Source: Rhodocyclaceae bacterium (GTDB lineage Bacteria; Pseudomonadota; Gammaproteobacteria; Burkholderiales; Rhodocyclaceae). Taken from it: a stretch of DNA of 64,000 nucleotides. A program made the position numbers and the translations under genes. The stretch is from NCBI GenBank assembly GCA_028687645.1, contig JAQTZQ010000001.1, positions 23,980 to 87,979 of the forward strand, in the 5' to 3' direction. Each line of letters opens with the position of its first letter. The first letter of the stretch is position 1. The notes under the pieces were generated by a model. That model was given only the letters and a program-made list of their open reading frames with translations, had not been told where the DNA came from and ran no database searches. Of this stretch, positions 55,447 to 64,000 are shown piece by piece.

Positions 55447-56277
55447 TCATTTCCCTGCAACACTTTGCCCTTGACGCGACGAGTGCAAGGCACAGTAAAG
55501 GCCACCAAGCCAGGGGTTGGCATATAACGCAGTGCGTCGCAACAGCCAGTTACCCGACTTTTCCTTGGTCACAAACCGAGCGATACGGTCAACGGCGGAA
55601 AATGGGCGATTTATGCGCACCTCAGTCGTGTAAAGAAATTCAAAGCCCTGTGCTTTGGCGGTTGCGAGATACCGCTCGTCATAATAACCCTGCGGCCAGC
55701 ACAGGTGCCGGCTCATCACGCCAAGGCGCCGCTCAAGGCTTGCCTTTGATCGCTGCAAGTCATCGGCAAGCGCCACGCCTCGCGCCGCCGGGTCAGCCAG
55801 CGTTTTGTCCCAGCGCTGGTGTGTGTGTGTGTGTGAATGAAATTCGAAGACCCCACGAGCTTGCAAGGCCTGCGCCTCAGACCAGCGCAGGATCACGCTA
55901 TCAGCATCGCCAGCGGCAATTCGGCGCTTGCACTCACCATGATTCGGGGTTTCCGGCTGACCACTCCGGATCGGGCCATCGCCCATCCAGCCGGTCACCG
56001 CAAAAATAACCGCTTTCATCCCCAAAGCCTCAAGCACCGGTGCGGCATAGACCTGGTTATCAAGATAGGCATCATCAAAACTGATGACACAGGTTCTGGC
56101 CGGCAAAGCTTCGCCACGATAAAAGCCGGCGACTGCATCAAGTCCGGCGGTTTTCCAGCCGGCGCGGGCCAGTGAAGCCATCTGCTGCCGGAACGTTTCC
56201 GGGGCAACCGTAACCAACCCGGGATTTGGGCTGACATGGTGATACATCAGAATGGGCAGCGCGGCAGCCGCTGGCAT
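55447..56277 (-). CDS. Polysaccharide deacetylase (NodB-like)
   Basis: 276 residues, no signal peptide. NodB-domain motifs: PILMYHHVSPNP, the catalytic Asp pair in VISFDDAYLDN, and the metal-binding FHSHTHTHQRW. The last is encoded by a run of eight CA repeats (55819-55835). The later FCWP-like block reads HLCWPQGYYDERYL. It probably removes acyl groups from a lipid-linked or extracellular glycan. Sits inside the glycosyltransferase operon, with overlap to the next gene. Confidence 0.9.
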   Translation of the reverse strand: MPAAAALPILMYHHVSPNPGLVTVAPETFRQQMASLARAGWKTAGLDAVAGFYRGEALPARTCVISFDDAYLDNQVYAAPVLEALGMKAVIFAVTGWMGDGPIRSGQPETPNHGECKRRIAAGDADSVILRWSEAQALQARGVFEFHSHTHTHQRWDKTLADPAARGVALADDLQRSKASLERRLGVMSRHLCWPQGYYDERYLATAKAQGFEFLYTTEVRINRPFSAVDRIARFVTKEKSGNWLLRRTALYANPWLGGLYCALHSSRQGQSVAGK

Positions 56278-57362
56278 CAGACAACCAGCAAACGTGAATA
56301 AAGTGCCTGCATACGCTCAGCCATAACTTCGCGCGAAAACTCCCGCCCGACACGATCACGGGCATTGTCGCCAAATTGGCGTCGCCGTTGTGGATCATCG
56401 AGAAACGCGATGATTGCCGCCGCCAGCGCAACCGGGTTCTGCGCCGGAACCAGGACGCCGGTTTCGCCATCAACAACCACTTCGGGAACGCCATCAACAT
56501 TGGTCGCCACCACCGGCAACGCCATCGCTCCGGCTTCAATAAATGCCGTGCCGAGTGCCTCTTGGTGGGTTGGCAGAACAAAAAGGTCAAGCGACTGCAG
56601 AACATTCATCACGTCCCGGCGCAGTCCCAATAGATGAACCCGCGACGACAACCCCAACTGCGCTGTCAAGCGTTGCAGATTTTCCTGCTGCGGGCCGTCG
56701 CCGGCAATGATGAAGTGCACATCAGGATGACTTTGCAGCACACGCTGTGCCGCACTGAGCAAGTCGGCATGACCCTTTTTGACACGCAGAATGGCAACCG
56801 TGCCAATCAAGACCGTATCGGCAGAAAGTCCCAATTCACCGCGCAACGTACCGCCCCCGACAGCCGGGGTATAGCGCTGCAGTTCAATACCTGTCGGCAC
56901 GGCCTCAACTTGTTGGCGCGGCACCCCCGCAGAAATCAGATAGTCACGAACAAAACCACTGACTGCGACCACTCGGTCAGGCAATACGCTGTAAGTAAAT
57001 CGCGAGGTAATCGGCAATGCCAGATGCCGAGTACGAACAATCCGTGGGCGTGCACTGCCCATGCTGCGTGCCGCCATGCCGGCCAGTTGGGTGTCACGGC
57101 CACTATGGGTATTCACGATGTCAGCGCGAAACTCTTTCATCAAGCGGCGCAACTTGAAGATCGCCGGAAAATCCAGCACGCCGCGCATGTCAACCGCAAA
57201 GGCTTGAAATCCCGCCTCTTTGGCACGCTCGATGATGCGTGCTCCGGGCCGACTGACGATCGCCATTTCGTGCCCACGCTCGCGCATGGCAATCATCTCG
57301 TTCATCGTGCGGTTTTCCTGACCGCCCCAACCGGTCGATGACTCGCTGTGTAATATGCGCAT
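56277..57362 (-). CDS. GT4-family glycosyltransferase
   Basis: 361 residues. RILHSESSTGWGGQENRTMNEM at the start has the glycine loop of GT4 enzymes. The donor half shows ILRVKKGHADLLSAAQRVL and LPTHQEALGTAFIEAGAMALPVVATNVDGVPEVV with the EX7E motif. Its stop overlaps the deacetylase start, and its start overlaps the msbA stop by one base (TGATG), so all are co-translated. Confidence 0.92.
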   Translation of the reverse strand: MRILHSESSTGWGGQENRTMNEMIAMRERGHEMAIVSRPGARIIERAKEAGFQAFAVDMRGVLDFPAIFKLRRLMKEFRADIVNTHSGRDTQLAGMAARSMGSARPRIVRTRHLALPITSRFTYSVLPDRVVAVSGFVRDYLISAGVPRQQVEAVPTGIELQRYTPAVGGGTLRGELGLSADTVLIGTVAILRVKKGHADLLSAAQRVLQSHPDVHFIIAGDGPQQENLQRLTAQLGLSSRVHLLGLRRDVMNVLQSLDLFVLPTHQEALGTAFIEAGAMALPVVATNVDGVPEVVVDGETGVLVPAQNPVALAAAIIAFLDDPQRRRQFGDNARDRVGREFSREVMAERMQALYSRLLVV

Positions 57363-59128
57363 CAGGCAATCACCTCTTCGGCCTTCTGCATGCGATAGAG
57401 ACGCGCGTACAGACCATCATGATTCAACAATTCGCTGTGCGTTCCTTCTTCCTGCTTCTCGCCATGAGCCAGCGCCACAATCCGGTCGGCCCGCTCAATG
57501 GTTGAAAGGCGGTGAGCGATGACCAGCGTTGTTCGGCCACGCATCAACTCATCCAGCGCCGCCTGGACGTGACGCTCGGATTCTGTATCCAAGGCCGATG
57601 TCGCTTCGTCGAGGATAAGAATCGGCGCGTTTTTGAGTAGCGCACGGGCAATCGCCAGTCGCTGGCGCTGCCCGCCAGAGAGTTTCACGCCGTTCTCGCC
57701 GATCATCGTGTTCAGGCCATCGGGCAATGCATCAATGAACTCCAGCGCGTGCGCCGCTTTGGCAGCGGCACGAATCTCGTCCTGCGTGGCCTGGCGCTTG
57801 CTACCGTAGGCAATATTGGCACCGAGGGTATCGTTGAAGAGGACGACATCCTGGCTAACCAGCGCGATGTTATCGCGCAGGCTGTCGAGACTGATCTCCT
57901 GCAGGGCATGCCCATCGACGCGGATTTGACCTGCATCGACCTGATAAAAACGCGGCAGCAGGTTAGCTGCAGTAGTCTTGCCACTGCCGGAAGGCCCGAC
58001 CAAGGCAACACATTCGCCGGGGTGCAGCGTCAGCGAGACGGCCTTCAAGGCCGCCCGGTCGGCGCCGGGGTAAGTAAACGTTACATTGTCAAATTCAACC
58101 AGACCATGGGCACGACCCAGTACTGTTTTGCCGGTATCCTTTTCGGTGTCTTCATCGATCAGGGAAAACACACTTTCAGCCGCCGCCAGACCGCGCTGGA
58201 TCGGTGCATTGACGTCAGTAATCCGGCGCAGCGGCGCCATCAGCATCAACATGGCAGTGATGAAAGAAACAAAACTGCCGACGGTGGTCTGGTCGCTGGC
58301 CGCCTGTTTGAGCGCAACCCCCATGATGATGGCAACACCGAGTGCAGCAAAAAACTGGACAATCGGACTTTGTGCCGCCACCGCCATGGTGGTGCGCATG
58401 GCGAAACGACGCTGTTCACGAACCGATTTGTGAAAACGAGCCTCCTCGTAGTGCTGCCCACCGAATATTTTGACGACCTTGTGACCTTCGATGGCTTCCT
58501 GCAAGACTTGGGTGATCCGTCCCATCGACTCCTGCTGGCCTTTAGCCACACTACGCAGGCGCTTGCTGAAATAACGGACAACAAAAGCGATAAACGGCAC
58601 CACGCTTAAAGTAATCAGCGTCAGCTTCCAGTTGAGATAGAGCAGCCAGGCCATCAAGCCGACAATCGACAGCGAATCCTTGACCAGAGACGAAAGCGCA
58701 TTGGTCGCGGCGCCGGCAACCCCAGTCACATCGTAAGCAATACGCGACATCAGGCGGCCAGACAGGTTGTCGCTGTAATAATGGGTGGGCAAACGCACCA
58801 TGCGAGCAAACATCGCTTCGCGCAATTCGGCAATGACATTATTGGAAACCCAACTCATTGCATAATCACCAACAAAGCCAAAAATGGCACGGGCGAGGAA
58901 AATGCCCATCACCGCTGCCGGATAAAGCAGCCAGTCCCAGCCACTTGATTTGGAAAAACCATCATCAAGAAGGAATTTCATCATGGCCGGAAAAACCGGT
59001 TCAGCCAGCGAGGAAAGCGCCATTGCCAGGAGAGCAATGGCAAAAACCTTCCAATAAGGGCGCACATAAGCAAGAAGCCTGGCATAAAGCTGCCGGCTGG
59101 TCATCATGTCCCCCGATGAATCTGCCAT
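57362..59128 (-). CDS. msbA: Lipid A export ATP-binding/permease protein MsbA
   Basis: 588 residues from the ATG at 59128. Six membrane segments occupy about 30-310. The ATPase has Walker A LVGPSGSGKTTAANLL, signature KLSGGQRQRLAIARALL, Walker B ILILDEATSALD and the H-loop LVIAHRLSTIERAD. MsbA flips lipid A-core to the periplasmic face of the inner membrane. Its ATG overlaps the stop of the UDP-sugar dehydrogenase gene. A longer frame to 59182 has no family support. Confidence 0.94.
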   Translation of the reverse strand: MADSSGDMMTSRQLYARLLAYVRPYWKVFAIALLAMALSSLAEPVFPAMMKFLLDDGFSKSSGWDWLLYPAAVMGIFLARAIFGFVGDYAMSWVSNNVIAELREAMFARMVRLPTHYYSDNLSGRLMSRIAYDVTGVAGAATNALSSLVKDSLSIVGLMAWLLYLNWKLTLITLSVVPFIAFVVRYFSKRLRSVAKGQQESMGRITQVLQEAIEGHKVVKIFGGQHYEEARFHKSVREQRRFAMRTTMAVAAQSPIVQFFAALGVAIIMGVALKQAASDQTTVGSFVSFITAMLMLMAPLRRITDVNAPIQRGLAAAESVFSLIDEDTEKDTGKTVLGRAHGLVEFDNVTFTYPGADRAALKAVSLTLHPGECVALVGPSGSGKTTAANLLPRFYQVDAGQIRVDGHALQEISLDSLRDNIALVSQDVVLFNDTLGANIAYGSKRQATQDEIRAAAKAAHALEFIDALPDGLNTMIGENGVKLSGGQRQRLAIARALLKNAPILILDEATSALDTESERHVQAALDELMRGRTTLVIAHRLSTIERADRIVALAHGEKQEEGTHSELLNHDGLYARLYRMQKAEEVIA

Positions 59129-60429
59129 CAGAGCCGCCACACGCTGAATGAATGGGAGCCATCCGCTCCGTCGCGGCCCCAATCAAGCACCGCCTTGACG
59201 TCAACAACCACCCCTGCCGGGCGAACATAAGCGGCCATATCGGCCACCTGCAGCTTGGCATATGCATGGTGAGCAACAGCGAGGACAACGGCATCGGCAA
59301 CCGGCAAGGCAGATGCTGGCACCAGGGTAATGCCATACTCTTGGCGCGCCTCTTCCGGGTCAGCCTCGGGGTCGGCAACTGATACTTCGACGCCGTAACT
59401 CTGCAACTCACGAACAATGTCCGGCACCTTGGAGTTACGGACATCAGGGCAGTTTTCCTTAAAGGTCAGCCCCAACACATTGACCCGCGCCCCACGAATA
59501 CCCGAACCGCTGGCGATCATCAGCTTGATCGTTTTTTCAGCAATGAACTTGCCCATCCCGTCATTGATCCGCCGTCCGGCGAGAATCACCTCCGGGTGAT
59601 AGCCGAGAATTTCCGCCTTGTGGGTCAAATAGTAGGGATCAACGCCAATACAATGGCCGCCGACCAGACCCGGACGAAAGGGCAGGAAGTTCCACTTTGT
59701 GCCGGCCGCTTGCAACACCTCGGTGGTATCGATACCGATCCGATCAAAGATGATCGCCAGTTCGTTCATGAAGGCGATATTGAGGTCGCGCTGGGCGTTC
59801 TCGATCACTTTCGCCGCCTCCGCCACCTTGATGCTGGAAGCGCGATGGACCCCCGCCTTGACCACTGACTCGTAGAGTGCGGCGACACGCGCCAAGGTTG
59901 CCGGCGTGTCACCCGAGACGACTTTTGTGATCGTCGTCAGGGTATGAACCCGATCACCCGGATTGATGCGCTCCGGCGAATAGCCGACAAAAAAATCAGT
60001 CTGCCATTTGAGCCCGGAAACACGCTCCAAGACCGGGATACAAACCTCCTCAGTCGCACCGGGATAGACCGTTGACTCGTAAACAACGGTCGCCCCGCGC
60101 TTGATCCATTGCCCAACAAACTCGGAGGCGCCGACCAATGCGGCAAAGTCAGGGCGACGCGCTTCGTCGACCGGGGTTGGTACGGCCACAATCAGGTAAT
60201 CGGCAGCGGCCAACATCGCCGGGTCGGAGGAAATTTGCAAATGCCGGGCATCCGCGAGACCTTCGGCGCCAACCTCGCCGGTGGGGTCCTCACCGGCACA
60301 AAGTAGCGCCACTTTGCGTGCCGAGACATCAAAACCCAAGGTCGGGCGCACCTTGCCGAATTCGACCGCGAGGGGCAACCCGACGTAACCCAAGCCGACA
60401 ACGGCGACAATTTCCTGACTTTGGTTCAT
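59128..60429 (-). CDS. UDP-sugar dehydrogenase, TviB/WbpA-like
   Basis: 433 residues. It oxidises a UDP-sugar (probably UDP-GlcNAc) to the 6-carboxylate with NAD. Rossmann motif VVGLGYVGLPLAVEF at about 10-24. YLIVAVPTPVDEARRPD and YESTVYPGATEE are the NAD and active-site loops. The catalytic Cys lies in PGLVGGHCIGVDPYYL (about 256-271), followed by GLTFKENCPDVRNSKV. This matches TviB/VipA more than Ugd. It supplies an acidic sugar for the cluster's glycan. Confidence 0.92.
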   Translation of the reverse strand: MNQSQEIVAVVGLGYVGLPLAVEFGKVRPTLGFDVSARKVALLCAGEDPTGEVGAEGLADARHLQISSDPAMLAAADYLIVAVPTPVDEARRPDFAALVGASEFVGQWIKRGATVVYESTVYPGATEEVCIPVLERVSGLKWQTDFFVGYSPERINPGDRVHTLTTITKVVSGDTPATLARVAALYESVVKAGVHRASSIKVAEAAKVIENAQRDLNIAFMNELAIIFDRIGIDTTEVLQAAGTKWNFLPFRPGLVGGHCIGVDPYYLTHKAEILGYHPEVILAGRRINDGMGKFIAEKTIKLMIASGSGIRGARVNVLGLTFKENCPDVRNSKVPDIVRELQSYGVEVSVADPEADPEEARQEYGITLVPASALPVADAVVLAVAHHAYAKLQVADMAAYVRPAGVVVDVKAVLDWGRDGADGSHSFSVWRL

Positions 60430-60448
60430 AGCTCGGCAGCCAAAAATC

Positions 60449-61624
60449 TCAATTATACGCTGCCGCCTGAGCAGCGCCGAGGCGACGATAGAGCACCAGT
60501 AATCGCTCTGCCATCATTGGCAAAGTCAATGCCTCGACGGCCAAGCGCGCTGCGTCGCGCAAGGGCTGATGGGTGGCCTGACTGACGACGAAACCGGCGA
60601 GTTGATCCAGGCGCCCGGCCAGGCCATTTACGTCGAGTGCATCAAGCACCCAACCATTGACGCCTTCTTGTATCCATTCCTTGGCACCGCAAGTGGTCGA
60701 TGTGATGACAGGCAAACCACAGGCCATCGCCTCCAGTGCAGCATTGGGACAAGGATCGTAAAGCGTGGGCAGGACAAAGCCATCAGCAGCACCGTACCAA
60801 GGCCGAACATCCTTGAGCGGCCCGGTGAAGTGCACGCGTTCGGCGACGCCAGCGTGCCGTGCCAACGCCTGCATGGCAAGCAACTTGCGGTCGCCGCCGA
60901 CGATGACCAAATGCGCCGAGGTATCGCGCATGCTGGCAAACGCACGCAGCAGCACGGGCACGCCTTTGCGCTCAAAGCCGCTGCCCACAAACAGGAGCAG
61001 CGGTGCCTGGGGGGCAATGCCATGCGCACTTCTAACCTCGGCACGAAACTGGCCGGCCAGTGCCGGGTGAAAAGCCTGGGTATCGACCCCGTTGTAAATC
61101 ACCACCAACTTGTTGCGGTCAACGCCGTAAAACGCCTCAATTTCATCGGCCACCATCTGCGAATTACAAATCACCGCACGGAGTGCCGCGTGACCAAACA
61201 TCGCCCGTTCAGCGGCCAAGACATGGCGATGATAGGGCGCAAAAGCTTGCCATCGTTGCGCCAGGCGACTCAGCACGCGCCCGCGATGCTGCAGCCAGGC
61301 GGCATGAACGCCATCGCCAGCACGAAAAATCATGCAGCCTGGAATGCGCTCATGCGACTGAGTAATGTCAAAGCCACCGTCGGCCATCTCGCGCTGGGCG
61401 CAGGCGGCAAAACTGCGGTCACGCGCCGCGCGCCCCCCCCAAAACCGGGAATAGGGCGGATCACAGATAATTTGCCGAAAGCCGGCAAGCGGCGCACCCG
61501 CCCAACTGCGGGTAATCAGCGATATCTCGGCCCCCTCAACCAGCAACGCGCTCAGGGCACGCTCGACGAAGCGCTCAGCACCACCAAAGGGGTTATAACG
61601 CTGCCGGACAATGGCGATTTTCAT
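60449..61624 (-). CDS. GT4-family glycosyltransferase, WaaG-like
   Basis: 391 residues. KIAIVRQRYNPFGGAERFVERAL at the start and VRQ.YNPFGGAERF wording are characteristic of LPS core glucosyltransferase I (WaaG) relatives. Donor-side blocks: LLFVGSGFERKGVPVLLRAFA and LPTLYDPCPNAALEAMACGLPVITS. A run of eight Gs lies in the sequence at 61433-61440. The start overlaps the stop of the GT9 gene (ATGA). Glucose transfer to the core is likely but not proven. Confidence 0.88.
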   Translation of the reverse strand: MKIAIVRQRYNPFGGAERFVERALSALLVEGAEISLITRSWAGAPLAGFRQIICDPPYSRFWGGRAARDRSFAACAQREMADGGFDITQSHERIPGCMIFRAGDGVHAAWLQHRGRVLSRLAQRWQAFAPYHRHVLAAERAMFGHAALRAVICNSQMVADEIEAFYGVDRNKLVVIYNGVDTQAFHPALAGQFRAEVRSAHGIAPQAPLLLFVGSGFERKGVPVLLRAFASMRDTSAHLVIVGGDRKLLAMQALARHAGVAERVHFTGPLKDVRPWYGAADGFVLPTLYDPCPNAALEAMACGLPVITSTTCGAKEWIQEGVNGWVLDALDVNGLAGRLDQLAGFVVSQATHQPLRDAARLAVEALTLPMMAERLLVLYRRLGAAQAAAYN

Positions 61625-62727
61625 GGCGCCAGCAGTTCCAGAGCTGCCGCCAGCACCTCATCCACGGTTAAGGACACCAGGCAGTCACTCACCTTTCCAC
61701 CGCCGCAGCCATCAATGCCGCAGGGACGACACGAGTGTCGCGTGCTACTGACCACCCGGTTCGGCACCCCCCACGGCCCCCATTGACGATCTCCGGAAGG
61801 GCCAAACAAGGCAACGGTTGGCGTACCGACGGCGGCGGCAATATGCATGGGTGCCGAATCAACGCCAATAAACAGGCGGGAAACTTTCGTCAAGGCGGCC
61901 AATTCCTTCAGCGACAAGACACCGGACAAGCTGAATGCCGGACAGCTCAAACGAGATTGAATCGCTGCCAGCATGGCTTTTTCATCACCGCTGGGCGCGG
62001 CAGTCAAAACGACCGCATGACCCTCGGCTTGCAGCCGCTCAATCAGCCCCGCCATTTTTTCAACCGGCCAGCATTTGAAAAACCAGCGCGAGGCGGGGTG
62101 AATATGGATGAAGCCACCTGCTGGCAAACCAAAGCCCAGTAGGTGCTGAGCAATTTTCTGTTCAGCAGCGACACCCGGCACCAGCGTCATGCGCCGCTCA
62201 TCGAGCGCCGGCTGGATGCCAATCCGGCGCAATGCATCAAGATTGCCCTCAACCATATGGCGCAAGGGGTTTTTCGGTGCCATCTGAAGATGCGTAAAAC
62301 TCTGCCGCCAGCGCTTGCCACGCCCGCCAATCGCCGGCCCAACCGCCCAGCGCGGCTTGAGCAGCCGGCATAACCAGGCACCACGCCAATGCTCGGTCAG
62401 ATGAATGATCAGGTCGTAATGCCGAGCCTTCAGTGTCGACAGCAAAGCCAGTTCGGCACGCGCCTGCCCCCAAACCCCCAGCTTTTTCCATTGGCGATCA
62501 ATGGTATGCACTGCCGAAATAGCTGGGTGGAAGGTCAGCATCTCGGCGGTATCGGCATAGACCAAGGCGTCCACTTCAACCCCCGGCACTTGCTGCTTGA
62601 GCACCGAAAAAACCGGCGAGCTGACCAACACGTCGCCATGATGGCGCAACTTGATGACCAGCACCCGGCCAATTTCACCGACGGGTACGGCATCAGGCAA
62701 AGGGTTAAAAGTATCCATGGCCGGCAT
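61621..62727 (-). CDS. GT9-family heptosyltransferase, WaaQ-like (heptosyltransferase III type)
   Basis: 368 residues from the ATG at 62727; another ATG at 62718 would remove three residues. It opens GRVLVIKLRHHGDVLVSSPVFSVLK and continues VDALVYADTAEML, both typical of RfaQ/WaaQ. The second half has LFIGVDSAPMHIAAAVGTPTVALFGPSGDRQWGPWG, the ADP-heptose site. It would add the side-branch heptose of the inner core. It begins 1 base after the stop of the upstream phosphatase gene. Confidence 0.88.
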   Translation of the reverse strand: MPAMDTFNPLPDAVPVGEIGRVLVIKLRHHGDVLVSSPVFSVLKQQVPGVEVDALVYADTAEMLTFHPAISAVHTIDRQWKKLGVWGQARAELALLSTLKARHYDLIIHLTEHWRGAWLCRLLKPRWAVGPAIGGRGKRWRQSFTHLQMAPKNPLRHMVEGNLDALRRIGIQPALDERRMTLVPGVAAEQKIAQHLLGFGLPAGGFIHIHPASRWFFKCWPVEKMAGLIERLQAEGHAVVLTAAPSGDEKAMLAAIQSRLSCPAFSLSGVLSLKELAALTKVSRLFIGVDSAPMHIAAAVGTPTVALFGPSGDRQWGPWGVPNRVVSSTRHSCRPCGIDGCGGGKVSDCLVSLTVDEVLAAALELLAP

Positions 62728-62728
62728 T

Positions 62729-63241
62729 TTACCGGGGGACTTCGACCCGCGTGCAGGAACCATAGTCGAAAACCAGTTCCGTCCACCGTGCCGGCGGCAA
62801 ACCCTGCCAATGCGCGAGCAAAGTACGAATCACCCCGGCATGGGTGACGATCACCGCCTCCGGCACATCCAGACCGGCGACGAAATCGAGTGCCCGTTGC
62901 TGCAAGGCCAAGGGCGACTCCCCGCCCGGTGGCGCATAACCCGCCACATCAGTCGCCCAAGCATCTAGTTCAGCACGCGGAATATCGTCCCATGCGCGAC
63001 CTTCCCAAGCCCCAAAATCCATCTCGACCAGACGATCATCGAAAACCGGGCTGGCGTTCAAGCGTTCAGCCAAGGCCCGACAACGTCGCAACGGGCTGCT
63101 CCACAGCGGCAGACCACTCGGCAGTTCATTCAGCAGACTTTCCGCCAGCTCGTCAAAATTTTCCGCCGAAATATCGAGTCGACCGTAACAAATGCCGGCG
63201 TCGACCAAGGGCTTGGGGTGGCGAATCAGATGCAGGATCAT
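62729..63241 (-). CDS. Histidine phosphatase-family protein (CobC-like)
   Basis: 170 residues. LHLIRHPKPLVDAGICYGRLD at the start has the phospho-His with RHP in place of RHG, as in alpha-ribazole phosphatase CobC. The second His is in AVIVTHAGVIRTLLAH, and the acid residue in EMDFGAWEGRAWDDI. CobC acts in cobalamin assembly, but no cobalamin genes are in the window, so the true substrate is open. Confidence 0.85.
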   Translation of the reverse strand: MILHLIRHPKPLVDAGICYGRLDISAENFDELAESLLNELPSGLPLWSSPLRRCRALAERLNASPVFDDRLVEMDFGAWEGRAWDDIPRAELDAWATDVAGYAPPGGESPLALQQRALDFVAGLDVPEAVIVTHAGVIRTLLAHWQGLPPARWTELVFDYGSCTRVEVPR

Positions 63242-63256
63242 GCGGCGCTGACGCGA

Positions 63257-63715
63257 TCAACGGACGATGAGATTGCCGAGCGTTGCCACAACGATGGTCA
63301 GCCCAGCGAGCGCCAGATTGGTCATGACCAATATCCGAATACTGTTCATCGCCGCCCCGGCCAAAGGCCAGTCGAGCATCACCACACCCGCCTCAAGACG
63401 CGGGAGATACAGCAAGTAGATGACCCCGAAAATTGCCGACATCAACAAACCAAGCCCCGCCATCACATGCCAATGCAACGGCGCTTGCGCAAATCCCGTC
63501 GCCGTTAGAGTGGCGAAACCCGACAGCAGAATGATGACAATGCTGGCGGCAACCACCTTGAAAAATCGCCCCAGCACCGCCGCTAGCAGCGGCAAACGCA
63601 GAGGCGGCTGCAACTGCGCCACCGCCACCGGCCGCAGGCAGAAATGCGCGAAAAACATGCCGCCAACCCAGATGATTACGCCGGAGAGATGGAGCAGAAG
63701 CAGGAAGGAACGCAT
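63257..63715 (-). CDS. CopD-family integral membrane protein
   Basis: 152 residues from the ATG at 63715. Four hydrophobic segments. The opening LLLLHLSGVIIWVGGMFFAHFCLRPVAV with His and Trp in the first helix and HWHVMAGLGLLM in the third is typical of CopD/DUF2269-like proteins, some of which bind haem or copper. It starts about 100 bases from the attC site and reads away from it. Confidence 0.8.
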   Translation of the reverse strand: MRSFLLLLHLSGVIIWVGGMFFAHFCLRPVAVAQLQPPLRLPLLAAVLGRFFKVVAASIVIILLSGFATLTATGFAQAPLHWHVMAGLGLLMSAIFGVIYLLYLPRLEAGVVMLDWPLAGAAMNSIRILVMTNLALAGLTIVVATLGNLIVR

Positions 63716-63811
63716 TTTGGGTGGCCTTGAAAGGGGAAAAGGGATTGGGGATTTGGTTCTGAATGGCTGGGTTGTGCCCTTTGCGGCCCGTGACAACTAT
63801 TAAAAGCTGAC

Positions 63812-63880
63812 GCTTAACGTAGAGGTCACCGGCGCTGCGCGGCTTTATCGAGCAGCGTCCGGTGGACCGCCATGTTGAAC
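63812..63880 (+). repeat. Integron attC recombination site
   Basis: A 69-base site. The left core R'' is GCTTAAC (fits RYYYAAC) at 63812-63818 and the right core R' is GTTGAAC (fits GTTRRRY) at 63874-63880. After 5-base spacers, the L'' arm GGTCACCGG pairs with L' CCGGTGGACC apart from one extra base, the extrahelical base expected of attC. CGCTGC and GCAGCG continue the stem around a 12-base loop. A cassette would be read rightward from here. Confidence 0.85.
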
Positions 63881-64000
63881 GAAGCCGCTACGCGGAGAAG
63901 CCGCCCGGCGGCTGGTGCTGACTTATCCTGCATGTCGGTTCCTTCGTTGTGAAGGAACCGATTTTGCAATACTTCACGAGGATAAACCAGCATGACCATC
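63881..64000 (+). other. Leader of a possible gene cassette, with hairpin and gene start at the window edge
   Basis: An 11-bp hairpin, TCGGTTCCTTC-GTTGT-GAAGGAACCGA, lies at 63935-63961. A likely start, ATGACCATC, begins at 63992 after ACGAGGATAAACCAGC, a usable ribosome site. Only three codons are inside the window, so the product is unknown. If the attC site is real this would be the first cassette gene to its right. Confidence 0.4.

Noticed and set aside
60569..61786. 405-codon plus-strand frame opposite the WaaG-like gene
   Set aside because: Long only because of high GC. The minus strand encodes a complete glycosyltransferase with EX7E motif.

Overview
The window looks like a betaproteobacterial chromosome, probably Rhodocyclales (Dechloromonas/Azonexus-like). 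This is an inference from the order nadD-rsfS-rlmH-maf, thrB next to a DUF2782 gene, a ribonuclease G gene, a PEP-CTERM protein and an attC site. No rRNA gene or full tRNA is present, so the placement is not proven.

Positions 1 to about 28,138 are accessory DNA: the right-hand part of an integrated element whose left end lies outside the window. It ends in a tyrosine integrase (26598-27959, minus) and a 49-base 3' fragment of tRNA-Lys. From left to right it carries: an SSB gene and small membrane or secreted proteins (0.1-3.1 kb); a MESH1-like alarmone hydrolase followed by both exonuclease VII subunits, the small one ending in an SSB-like tip (3.5-6.0 kb); a signalling module behind a consensus sigma54 promoter, made of an unrecognised protein (perhaps DUF932-like), a membrane histidine kinase, a receiver protein with a HEPN-like RNase motif and a sigma54 activator with a CARF-like sensor (6.3-12.6 kb); a PsyrTA/RqlHI-type RecQ-PRTase plus DprA-like pair followed by an IHF-beta-like gene (13.1-16.9 kb); a toxin-antitoxin pair (17.4-18.1 kb); a block with three divergent phage II/X-type replication proteins and a JAB/MPN protease (18.2-24.1 kb); then an H-NS-like protein, an HTH protein, an excisionase-like protein and the integrase.

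Positions 28.2-48.8 kb are mostly housekeeping: ProQ, a dienelactone hydrolase, RNase G, TrhP, acetoacetyl-CoA synthetase, RsmJ, Maf, RlmH, RsfS, NadD, homoserine kinase, a LOG protein and PolA. Two toxin-antitoxin pairs, a PEP-CTERM protein and a decayed Uma2 gene are interspersed. PolA has an in-frame insertion of a palindromic repeat in an interdomain linker.

Positions 48.8-62.7 kb are one long minus-strand envelope polysaccharide/LPS cluster: four GT4 and three GT9 glycosyltransferases, one GT2, an O-antigen ligase/polymerase, a polysaccharide deacetylase, MsbA and a TviB-like UDP-sugar dehydrogenase. Most genes overlap by a few bases and look translationally coupled. A histidine phosphatase and a CopD-family membrane protein follow. 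The last 190 bases hold a well-formed integron attC site and the start of what may be a cassette gene.

The strongest candidate for an undescribed system is the 6.3-12.6 kb module: a sigma54-controlled two-component pathway whose output protein appears to be a HEPN ribonuclease rather than a DNA-binding regulator, with a CARF-like sigma54 activator gene as the last gene.
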